Origin: Endocalyx cinctus
Taxonomy: Eukaryota > Ascomycota > Sordariomycetes > Amphisphaeriales > Apiosporaceae
Length of the DNA: 64,000 nucleotides
Direction: 5' to 3'
Assembly (NCBI GenBank): GCA_001600455.1
Contig: BCKC01000006.1
Coordinates: 2,418,001-2,482,000 of the forward strand
Part shown: positions 1-10,416 of the stretch, piece by piece
Numbering within the stretch: the stretch's first letter is position 1
Layout of the letters: each line of letters starts with the position of its first letter
The notes under the pieces: model-generated
The model's database searches: none
The model's input: the letters and a program-made list of their open reading frames with translations, nothing else
What the model was told of the DNA's origin: nothing
Translations under genes and position numbers: made by a program

Positions 1-538
1 GCAGACAAACTATGAAATACAGTGTTTATTATATTAATGTCTTTTATTGACCCCTAGTATCATTAATTATTAGGGGCTAGAAAGGCCTATTCTTCAAATG
101 TAATCAGGTCCCTAGCAACTTGTCTAGGCAGCAGTAAGCCCCTAACACTGTGACAGCTATAGGATTTCAGGGTTGGGAAATACTGTATATGCGTACTGTA
201 TAGATGTACTGTATGGAGTATCGATAATGGTTATCACTTGTGCCGTCATTAGCGGGGCAGAGGTAATGTGAGTAACCAAAGCCCACCAACCCCGCTATAA
301 GAAGTTCATTAAATATGCGATTTTGCTTTATTTGACTTGAATTCACTCATCAGATTAGTCCTGCATTTCATTTTTTATTTATTTATTTTTTTTTTTAGTA
401 CAGACAAATCCATTTCTGTATATTTTTTAATTTGATCGCCTCATATATTCGTATAAAAAGACATCAAATTCACAAATAAAGATTCATCGCACAACACTAA
501 AAGCAATACAAACAATTAACAATAACCAGTCATCCATC
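1..538. other. Intergenic region upstream of SUP35
   Basis: I see no gene here. The stretch is AT-rich and carries three TACTGTA repeats around positions 181-216, similar to those in other intergenic stretches of this window. A T-rich run lies near 370-400, and the SUP35 core promoter occupies the right end. Confidence 0.6.
452..458 (+). promoter_or_regulatory. Probable TATA box of SUP35
   Basis: TATAAAA lies about 80 bases upstream of the SUP35 ATG and is followed by an A-rich, pyrimidine-poor leader typical of a short fungal 5' UTR. The assignment rests on motif and position only. Confidence 0.45.
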
Positions 539-2790
539 ATGGCTGACCTTAATTCGTGGGAAGATGACCCCGCCGCTCAGGACGACAACCTTTCTCGTCA
601 GGCTCAACAGATGAACTTGAACAATCAACAGCAGCAACAGCAAGGTGGTTTCAGACCTGGAGCTGCCTCATTTCAACCTACCGCTCAAACCTTTCAGCCA
701 GGTCAAGGCTACGGGGGCAACTACATGAACCAGCAATATCAGCAATACTACAATAACCAGCAGCCTTATTACCCCCAATACGGCGGACAAGCTAGCTTTG
801 ACCAGTACGGACAAAACTATGGCGGTGGCTATGGATATAATCAGGGATATGGTAATTGTTATCCATCGTCTACTATTTTCCTTTTCGCATACTAACTTAA
901 TTTAGGCCAGCAGCAATATTCCCAATATCAGCAGCAACCTCCAAACCAACCCAGACAAAACAAACAACAGCAGCAGCAGCAACAGCAACCTCAAAAAGTT
1001 CCCACTATCGCGAAAAGACCAGATGATAGTTCGAAGCCTGCCGCTGACCTAAATAAGCCTGTCGCTACGAAGGAAGGGGGCACGAAAGTGTTAAGTATAG
1101 GAGGGGATCCCCCGAAACCTAAACCCGCTACTGCCAAGGTTCTATCCATCGGTGTACCCGCGCCTCCGAAAGACGAGCCCAAGAAAGATGCCGCCGAAAA
1201 GGAGACTCCTGCCGAAGCCGGCGCCAAGGCCACCGCCGCCAAAGCGATCGAGAAGACGGGCGAGACGACGAAGCCGACGAAGAGCGGAAGTGGTAAGACC
1301 TCTCCCACTCCTTCTTCTGGACGCTCGAGTCCTTCGCGAGCAGCTAAAGGCGGCAACCAGAACGCCGATGCCGTCGCCCAGGAACAAACGGCGGATGTGG
1401 ATGAGGAAACCCTCAAGGAGATATACGGCAAGGAACACGTCAACATCATCTTCATCGGTCACGTCGACGCCGGTAAGTCTACCCTCGGTGGCTCCATCCT
1501 GTACGTCACCGGAATGGTAGACGACCGTACCATGGACAAGTACAAGAGGGAGGCCAAGGACTTGGGCAGAGAGACTTGGTATTTATCATGGGCTCTTGAT
1601 CTGACCAAGGAGGAACGTAACAAGGGAAAGACGGTCGAGGTCGGTAGAGGATTCTTTGAGACAGAAAAGCGACGATACAGTATTCTCGACGCCCCGGGCC
1701 ACAAGACTTACGTTCCCAGCATGATTGGTGGTGCCTCCCAGGCCGACGTTGGTGTTCTCGTTATCAGTGCACGCAAGGGAGAGTACGAGACAGGTTTTGA
1801 GAAAGGTGGCCAGACTCGTGAGCATGCTATGCTCGCCAAGACGCAAGGTGTGAACAAGCTGGTTGTTGTTATCAACAAGATGGATGACCCTACCGTGAAC
1901 TGGTCCGAGGCTAGGTATAAGGAGTGTACGACCAAGTTAGCGCAGTTCTTGAAGGGTACCGGATACAACAAGAACGACGTCTTCTTCATGCCAATTGCTG
2001 CTCAACAGACTATGGGTATCAAGGATCGTATCCCCCCGGGCGTATGCCCGTGGTACGACGGTCCATCTCTCCTCGAATACCTTGACAACATGTCCGCTCT
2101 CGAGCGAAAGGTCAACGCGCCGTTCATGATGGCCGTAAGCGGAAAGTACAGGGATATGGGTACGATGATAGAGGGCAAGATCGAGGCCGGTGTCTGCAAG
2201 AAGGGCATGAGTTTAATCATGATGCCGAACAGGGAGAAGATCGACATTGCGGCACTGTACGGCGAGACGGAAGACGAAATTCAAATGGCTCAGTGCGGTG
2301 ACCAAGTGCGGATGCGGTTACGCGGCATTGAAGAAGACGACATCTCGCCTGGGTTCGTTCTTTGCTCCCCTAAGCGACTCGTCCACAACGTGAAAGCGTT
2401 CGAGGCGCAGATCGTCATTCTCGAGCTCAAGTCCATCCTTACGGCGGGTTTCAACTGTGTGCTCCACGTCCACTCGGCCGTCGAAGAGGTCACGTTCGCC
2501 GCCCTTATGCACAAGCTCCAGAAGGGTACCGGCAAGAAGAGCAGGAACCCACCCACCCACGCCAAGAGGGGTGATAGCATCATTGCTCGCATGGAGATCA
2601 CCAGCGGCTCCGGTTACGTGTGCATCGAACGGTTCGAGGATTACCCTCAGCTAGGTCGTTTCACGCTAAGAGATCAGGTACGTCGAAGCAGGTATAGAAG
2701 GTTTCACAAGTGTACACGCTAACATAATAACAGGGTCAAACAATCGCCATTGGCAAGATTACCAAGCTGATCACGGACGAGACTGCTTAA
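539..2790 (+). CDS. SUP35: Eukaryotic peptide chain release factor GTP-binding subunit eRF3 (Sup35)
   Basis: Translation-termination GTPase that works in the cytosol with eRF1. Three exons: 539-851, 906-2677, 2734-2790; introns GTAATT...TTTAG (with ACTAAC branch) and GTACGT...ACAG; 713 residues. Residues 1 to about 145 form a Gln/Asn/Tyr/Gly-rich prion-like domain with oligo-Gln runs. A charged Lys/Glu/Ala/Pro middle region contains two short VLSIG repeats. The EF1A-like GTPase begins near residue 280, with G1 GHVDAGKS (about 289), G3 DAPGHKTYVP, G4 NKMD, then two beta-barrel domains with the eRF3-typical GFNCVLHVHSAVEEV. The last 18 residues, ending KLITDETA, are on exon 3. The first intron interrupts the prion-like domain, and its retention would terminate translation after 118 residues. 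Domain order and motifs make the identity firm; prion behaviour is only suggested by composition. Confidence 0.96.
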
Positions 2791-3698
2791 ATGAACGTCT
2801 AAAAGATGAAAAGGTCGTAAGGTGTAGAGCAGGCAAGGGTTTGATTTGGATTTGGACCGACTCGCGTAACTGATTTCATGTACAAGACGTGAATAGCGAG
2901 CGAGAACATCCCGTTTATATAGACTACAGTTCAAAAAGAAAGCTCCAATCGGAGAGGGAAAGAAAAATTACGGTGTGGGGGGCCTCTGCCCTGAAAGGGA
3001 TGGAAACTGAGAAAGTCCACATACTCTCTCTCTCTTACCTATCCTTAGATTGTGTTCTTCAACCCGCTTCATGGCTTCCTTGGAGGGGAGTCTTTTTTTT
3101 TGCCTAGGATAAGAATATTTATACAAGAAAAAAGAAAATGAAGCGTAAGGAGAAGTAAGATAGAAGGGGAGGTGAGATAAAGGGGGGAGGAAGATCGTCA
3201 GGCATGTCTATCGATCTGCTGAAAGTAGCACCTAAAAGAAGAAGAAAAAAGACCCCCTTCACGAAAATAAAAAGGAGGTTATTTCTCTCTCCCTAACCTT
3301 CCGAAGTGAGAAAAGTGATTTAGCATTCTAGAAACTACGTTCCTGCTTATTGGAAAAATGAAAAGGGGGGTTAATACTAGAATTCAATACGTATCGTCTC
3401 CACAATAGTATTGAGCTGCCATATATATTTATTTATGTGTATGCAAGAGTTGTTATGTGACTTTATTTGATATGATATGATATAATTATACATCGACTTT
3501 GTACAAATAAAAGTCTCATTTTTTTTTTTTTTTGTTTCTGCTATAATCTCCCTCTCCTTCCCCCCTTCCCATCTTGCCTTATACACAAGTCAAAAAACAC
3601 TTATGATTCTTTTCTTTCTATACAGTTACATACGAATAAAGTTTCTTTATTTTTATTTGTTTTTTTTTTCCCATTCCCTTCCTTCATCCCTTTACTAT
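2791..3698. other. Convergent intergenic region (3' UTRs of SUP35 and RSM7)
   Basis: Low-complexity sequence with purine-rich and T-rich tracts, including a T run near 3519-3533. Both flanking genes end into it. I see no coding potential. Confidence 0.6.
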
Positions 3699-4848
3699 CT
3701 ATCCCTTCTTAAACTTGCCGCTAATCACGGCCGGATGATTCAGATTCGCTCTCGACACCGTCGCGAGCCTATGCACGAGCTGCCTCTTCTCCCATACCGA
3801 GCTTCTGCCCTCGACGATCGAGACGATCTCCTGGCCGAACCTGTGCGCGAACTGGAGCCGGCCGGAGCCCATGCTAGGCTTCTTGCTGACGGTGTCGATG
3901 ATCCACTTGATCGCCTGCCGACGGCGAACGCGGGCCGGGATCGGCTCGGGGACTTCGAGCGCTTTACCGCCTCCGGCGGCGCCCTTGATGCCGCGGATGC
4001 GGATCACGGGCGCGACGGAGTCGATCGCGAGGGTCAGGTAGAGGAGCGGGTTGAGAGGGAGGTGGGAGGGAGGGGGGGAGCCGGGGAGGAGGGGCCGGAG
4101 GGGGTTGACTTTGGGTGGGGGGGAGGTTCGGAGGAAGTTGAGGATTAGGGTCATGTGCTGTTTTTTTTTTTTTTTTTTTTTTTTTATATTGATTAGTATC
4201 AACTTTACTGATATCATTTTTTTTTTCCCGAAGGTTTTAAGAATATAAATATATATAAGGGAGGGAAAATGAGTGATAAAAATAAAACGTAAAACGTACC
4301 TTCTGGGCCTTGCTCAACTTCCCGTCCCGCATCAGACATTTGGTGACCTGGTCGAGCACGGGATCGTACCGATCCTGCAGCTTGTCGTGCTTGCCCGGAC
4401 GCTCGGGGATGCCGAACTTGAGGCCCGACAGCAGCTCCTCGAGGTCCCGCCGCTCGGCCGCCTTCTCGAGCGTCTCGATCGCCTGGGCGTTGAGGTAGTT
4501 GGGGTAGAACGTCTCGTTGAACGGGCCCGGCTCGAACGGCACGTCCGCGGGGGGGATGCCTTCCAAGGGGTTCAACGGCTCGTCCGAAGAAGACGGTGGT
4601 TCGGCCGTCGTGTTATTGTTGTTGCTGTTCTCGTCGTTCAGTTTCCGAGAAGTGCTGGAAATTTCTCGACGTGGTGGGGACTTGCTTAGGAACGGGCTTG
4701 GTGAAGGTGAGGAAATTCCATTTTTGGAGGTGCTGGATATTGATCGTATCGCGGGAGTGGCGGCGGTGGTGGTGGTAGATCTTGCGCTGCGTATAGTCGT
4801 AGAGGAGATATGTCGCAGCGCTCCCCAGGGATTAATTTTCGTCGCCAT
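3699..4848 (-). CDS. RSM7: Mitochondrial small ribosomal subunit protein uS7m (S7/RSM7)
   Basis: Mitoribosomal S7 protein, which contacts the 3' domain of the small-subunit rRNA in the mitochondrial matrix. Exon 1 is 4848-4300 and exon 2 is 4157-3699, giving 335 residues. The first ~80 residues are Ser/Thr/Arg-rich and poor in acidic residues, fitting a mitochondrial targeting peptide. The S7 core starts near residue 140 and ends with the characteristic RRRQAIKWIID and HRFGQEI...KRQLVHRLA helices and a lysine-rich C-terminus. The intron has a consensus GTACGT donor and a TACTAAT branch site, but the bases just before the acceptor CAG are 25 consecutive adenines instead of a pyrimidine tract. 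Codon phase is kept across the junction. Identity is firm from the S7 C-terminal motifs. Confidence 0.93.
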
Positions 4849-7096
4849 TTTTTTTTTTTATAACTCTCCAATTAACACGTTTTTTTTTTTTTTCTTTCGA
4901 AAACTTCTTTCTCTTAATTGACTCCCATCAAAGTTTTCAATGCCGAGAATTCCTCTTCCGCGCGCTTCCCTCGTCTCGGCGCGAAATTCGAGTAAGTTCG
5001 GAGGTCGATAGTCTTATTATTTTTACGGCTCCCGTTATAGGCACAAAAAAAAACGAGGCTACCAAAATATCGGTAAAATAAATTCCAATCGGGACCCGCT
5101 TTATCGTGGCTTATCGTGAATTGAATTGAATCGGGATTAACACGGTAAAACGTTACTCCGAGCGCCGAACGAGTTCTTCGAAGTTACGGGGGCAGGGGGG
5201 CTGCTTGAGGCTGTGGACTTCGGATTAAACTTCCGGATCCGAGTTTTGTTATCGATTTTATTTGCTCATTATATCCAACCGAGATGGGTGGGTGTCACAA
5301 AATTCCTTTTTTTTGTAACTGCAATTCTTTTGCATTTTCTTATTGGATTCTCGAAATCAATTTCTTATTCCGTTCATCCAGCACCAGTTAAAGCTCAAAT
5401 ATCTTCTCCAAATCATGTTTTTAAGACTCTTATTTTTATTTCTTACCAATGAAGAGAGAGACTGTTGATTTCAATACCGACTAACGCTCGGAATCGTTCT
5501 TTTTTTTTCCCAATTGGGAGGGGGGTGTGTGCGTATATATATTTATATATCATATGTCATCCCGCCCCTCCATTTCAAAGCAACGGCGACAGCGGTGAAC
5601 TACTACACTACAACACCACCATCCGCACGTGTTTATGCCGTGTATTTTTCATGTAGGTAGTGTAGTAACGAAAGAAGAAAAGAAAACGAGCTGCCCTCCC
5701 CCCCCTCTTTGCCGTGTTCCATTTCTCGCATACTCCAACATGGGGAAAAAAAAAAAAAAACTTTACTATTATAACCGTCTACCTGATTTTTACGGCGTAT
5801 GCGGTGGCATGTTTATATCAAATTAGGTATACGTTCTTGTTCTTGTCTGCAACGTCAGAGTTCAATTGGCACCTATATTATACATGCGAGTATTGGATAT
5901 ATAAACTACCCGAGTATGTTCCATGCATATCTACCTGCAAGGGACGGAGACGGACGGGCGGAATCGAATTTTTTTTTTTTTTTACTACTTTTAGGGTTAC
6001 ATATCTGTCACCTTACTTTTACCGTCATCGATGAAGATTGTGTCAAAAGGTAAAACAGAAACTCTTGGAGGCTATTACTGCGAACGGGAACTGCGTACTG
6101 ATGCGTATATGTATATGTATATGTAATGTACGTAGTGTATACATATACGTACCTATACGTATATACTAGTTCCGGTTGTTGCCTTCTAGAATCAGAAGGT
6201 CTCGTCTTTTCTTGTTTTTTTTTTTTCTTCCTTTCTTTCTTGTCCTTCTTAAAAGTCTTGTCCTATTCTTCTTCACCGGTCCAAGAAAGAAAACGTCATC
6301 TGGATAATAAGAGAAACCTTGAAAGCGCCACATATAACCAAAACATAGATGCTACGACGGAAACGCCCCGAGGATTGGAATGGTATGGTATGGTCGGGCT
6401 TTTCGTATACACCGGTTATCCACCTTCTCCGGTGAAGAAAATATACAGGTATATCCGATTTTTCATATTCGTGAAAGAATTAAAATCGTATGACATAAGG
6501 GGTTGTACGATGGTAAGCTTCTTTTTTTTCTGCACGGCATGACATAGTAAATAATAAATGCCACATTACCATCTCTTTTTATCCTTTCCGCCCCTACCAT
6601 CCGGACCCTTTTATGAGACCGAAAAATCCTTACCTTCTTATTGAATCTTTCCTCTCTCTCTGGATGACCAACTGACTCTGATTATTCTGATGATTCCTCA
6701 TGAGGTTAAAAGTACTTTCATTGGTTTGACGTAGGTCATGCGAGTTGTTCTACACTACGTATTAGTATAGATTACGTCGTCTTTTTTTCTCTCTCTCTCT
6801 CTCTTTTTTCTTTTTTTTTCTTTTTTTACCGCCCCCCACAAGGATGCTGTTGGTTTGTCCTCTTATCCCCCACACCCATGAGCAAAGATGAGTAAAGGAG
6901 GGGGGATGAAGATCACGCATAGCACACCCACATAATCCTTGACACCGAAGATCTACTATCCTTGGTCGATCATACACTACGCTTTCTTCTTCGTCTTCAG
7001 CCCCAAAATCGAAGTTACTGTAGTAGTAAAAAAATAAGTAATAATAATAAAAAAAAACTATTTACAGGAAAAGAAAGATAAAGAGATAGAGAGAGA

Positions 7097-7123
7097 GAAG
7101 AAGAAGAAGAAGAAGAAGAAGAA
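7097..7123. repeat. (AGA)n microsatellite
   Basis: About nine tandem GAA/AGA units in a polypurine stretch. Confidence 0.8.
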
Positions 7124-7771
7124 AAAAAACAATTATTAATAAAAATTGATGACAAAAGAAAATTATTGAAAAAAAAAGAAGCTACCTTATTTGCCTACCT
7201 ACTTTACTCTGCTTTACTTACTACGTACAGTACAGTACATCCTCTCTACACCCTGACTCACATGCACCTACATAAATATCCAGTCTATATACCTACCACT
7301 ACATATAACACCCAAACAAACAAATTGTAAGTTTGGGGGTTTTTAAACTACGGCACGGTAAAGTAAGGTAAGGTAAAGGTAACTCTTACGAAGGGTAAGA
7401 TATGCGGGTGTCCGCGAGCGGTAATCTTAGTATAGTATCCATCCAACTATCTACATTTCTCGGATCAGTCCGTTGCTGCTAAATAAATAAATATAAGGCT
7501 TGCATATGTATTATACTACTTACATATTGTCACCATTCAATGAACCATCTATCCATATATAGTATACATGTATGTATGTATATATATACACCCCCCTGAA
7601 GTAGTAGTATGTGGTAAGCAGAAAATCTGAAATACGGTGAAGACCCAGCGGGGCGGTGGGAAAGGATGTAAGATGGGAGATGCCGTGCCGAACCAACGCT
7701 GGAAGACCCCTCTCCCAATAAAAAAATAAATAAAAATAAAACGTCATCAAATCGAGAGAAAAGAAGTAGAG

Positions 7772-7794
7772 AATAATAATAATAATAATAATAA
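7772..7794. repeat. (AAT)n microsatellite
   Basis: Seven to eight tandem AAT units. Confidence 0.8.
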
Positions 7795-7845
7795 TTGTTT
7801 CATTAACCGAATAAGAACCCGAGAACGTGAGGAGTAAGCAAAGTG

Positions 7846-7871
7846 AAAAAAAAAAAAAAAAAAAAAAAAAA
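7846..7871. repeat. 26-bp poly-A run
   Basis: Uninterrupted A tract within the gene desert; the two strands show no adjoining coding frame. A retroposon tail is possible, but I see no element body next to it. Confidence 0.7.
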
Positions 7872-8511
7872 CCTTAGCGACTTCGCTCCTTTAATCCTCT
7901 TGCTCCTTTAACTGGTCAAACGAAGAAGAGGAAGCAAACAAACATCGATTACCTACCTCACTAACTATCAACACGCCTCTTTTTCTTTTTTCTTCATTAG
8001 GAAACATCACCCATCTTCTAGTAGATGTTAATAAGAGTAGGTAGGGATGGTATGTTTTCTAGTGTAGCGGCCATAAAAAAAACCTGAGCATATAAAAGCT
8101 GACGATAGCAAAATAGCAGCAAAATCTCTCAAAAGAAAAAATAAATAAATAAATAAGTATCGTATCTATATTCCTACCTATGACTCAAAAAAGACAATTC
8201 CGAAATCGCTCAAGTACATCATAATAAGTATTGCGTTGTTTTTTTTCTTCTTCTTGTCTAGTCTGTTTGCTTCTTTGCATTTCTCAAACCAAGAAAAAAC
8301 CAAGAAACCCATTTTTTAGCGGCGTAGGAAATTCTGAGCTGATACGAAATGTGTTGATCGCCGTGTTATATTCCCGCTTTCGTTTGAGACCGACCCAGAA
8401 AGTCAAAAGGAGTTGATCATGAATTCATACTGTTTTTGTTGGTAACCTAAGGTAAGAGGAAGAAGTAGTTACATCGAGATGTGTGAGATTTGACTTAATT
8501 GGATAAAAATA

Positions 8512-8538
8512 GACAAAGACAAAGACAAAGACAAAGAC
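8512..8538. repeat. (GACAAA)n hexanucleotide microsatellite
   Basis: Four and a half perfect tandem copies of GACAAA. Confidence 0.85.
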
Positions 8539-10017
8539 GTAAGAATGAGAAGAAGAAAAAGGAATTAGAAAGTAAAAGAGTATAAGTAACAATCAGACAA
8601 GAAAAGAGAGAGAAACCGTCGTAGTTGATAAGTTATTTTCTTGTGCAACAAAACTCGATGATGGTAACACAACATGATAGGAAAAAAAAATAAAACCTAG
8701 CAGGCTGGCAGGGACCTGCGTCTTTCCTTGTAGATTGCCGTCCATTTTTTCAACCTCACTTTTTTTCTTGCTTTTATTGTAAAACCATGTTGAAAGATAG
8801 ATAAATAAAATAAAAAAGCCTTTTTCCCCTTCATAATTTCCTACCCGAAAGATTATAAAAAAAGAATAAAAAAAACTGATAAAAAGAAAACATTCTTCAT
8901 TTCATTATCTTTTTCCACCCTGTCGGCTCCGAGCCCTACCACCAACAAGCCCACCCCGGTCGTTTTCGGAGGACGGGTAAAAGCGCTTTGCGGAAGGAGG
9001 TAGAATAAAAGTCAATAGATAAATAAATAAATATATCAACCCTGAAACTCTGTCCTTCTTCTCGTGCTCGTAGTCCGATAGAAATGACGTAAAGAGACGA
9101 AGAACCCGAAAATACCCTTGAAAGAGAGAAAAAAAAAAAAAAAGGCAGCAATGATGATAACACACATACACACACAAACAAATAGTTTTCTTTTTCTTTT
9201 TTTTCTTTTTTTCGCCCTTCAATACGAAATCCGACCTAAAATCAAATCAACCAATCAATAATACAAGATGCAAAACAGAAATTTTCATGTTTAACATATA
9301 GCCTAGAAGCTTTTTGGGTTTTCCCTTCTCTCTGTACGCCGGTCCTGGTAATGAATGATGAAAAGGTGTGTGATGTGATCCATGACAATGTCTTACTTAC
9401 TCACTTGAGTTTCTGTTTTCAATTTCAACTGTTGTTTTAGTTGAGGCGTTTTTTTTTTTTTTTTTTTTTCTTTCTTTTTTCTCTTCATAATGCAATTTTT
9501 GTATCCAGTGTGACCTTTTTTTTTTTTTTTTTGTAAAGCCGTGGGGCGTGCGCCATCTGTAATCTGTTGTTGTATCTTCCCAAGAAGATGTCCGAAAAAA
9601 AGAGGTGTGTACCTCTGTGTCTGTGTGTGTGTATATAGGTGTGGGCGTATTACCGAATACAGAATAGGAAGGTCTTTTCAATAATTGTGTACAAAAACAA
9701 GGATAGATGAGGAAATCAGAATCAAAAGAGAAGGGAAAGGGAAAGGGAAAAAAGGTGTGAGAGCTGAAGAAGCTGAGAAAATGAAATGGGGAAAGAAGGT
9801 CGAAGAGGAAAATTTAGCCGATGGTGTTGTCATGAAGTGGCGTTCAAGAGGTATTAGTCGATGTACTAGTATTCAAAATTCTTCCCCGTATGGCAAGAGT
9901 ATGCTTTTTTTTTTTTTTTGATCGGGCGTCACTCGATACTCGGGCCAGTTCTGTCTTGGACGATACTGAGGACGTCCATCAAGAAAAAAACCTCGGTGAT
10001 AGCTTCATTTGGAAACA

Positions 10018-10416
10018 TCACCAAACAGTCAGACCTGAACTGTTGGCGAGCCAGGTGAGCGCCGCTTCGGCCGCATCTTCGCGGGCGTTGTTCAGGTTCT
10101 TCCCGTCGTACCAGTATCTTGCTTCGATCCGATGGCCGTGTACTGTGACTACGGTTGACCAGGCAGTACGACCACCTAAATGTATGCATTACACGAAATT
10201 AGAACCGGGCCGGCGTATCAAGTGTGATAACGTGAAGTCTTACCTCGTCGATCAGAGACAAGCTGGTAGGCTGGCGATTGGATCTGATAGTCGCGACATG
10301 CCGCTATACAAGTACGTCACGTGTCAGCTTCTATACCTAGTAATAGATGTATATACACCTTCAGGATGGAGGTAAAGCGGCAAAGTTCTTCCGTACCTTC
10401 GAGTCGGTCCTGCCAT
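10018..10416 (-). CDS. Small double-stranded RNA-binding-motif-like protein
   Basis: Assembled from three exons: 10416-10359, 10303-10244 and 10175-10018, giving 91 residues. Exons 2 and 3 read in phase through a good GTAAGA...TTTAG intron to give SPAYQLVSDRRGGRTAW, then VTVHG, RYWYDGKNLNNAREDAAEAAL and TWL before a TGA. This matches the alpha-beta-beta-beta-alpha layout of a DSRM fold: a substrate-strand region, then a C-terminal helix with the EDAAEAAL signature. It also resembles small single-domain dsRBD proteins of Pezizomycotina. Exon 1 (starting MAGPTRRYGR) is less certain, because its donor is GTGTAT and the N-terminus is not recognisable. RNA binding is inferred from the fold. It is the only gene I can support in 10.8 kb. 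Confidence 0.68.

Larger units (their letters stand above)
4849..10017. other. 5.2-kb desert of pyrimidine/purine tracts and microsatellites
   Basis: No frame looks like a conserved protein: every ORF here is short and composed of homopolymer translations (poly-Phe, poly-Lys, poly-Tyr). The sequence is AT-rich with many T9-T20 and A10-A26 runs, TACGTA/TATATG stretches and short tandem repeats. The left end must contain the RSM7 promoter. Its length beside a tiny gene could mean a long untranslated or non-coding transcript, but nothing in the sequence proves that. Confidence 0.5.

Noticed and set aside
9890..10375. 161-codon plus-strand frame across the dsRBD-like gene
   Set aside because: It starts with a poly-Phe homopolymer translation; the minus strand gives a spliced, family-like protein instead.
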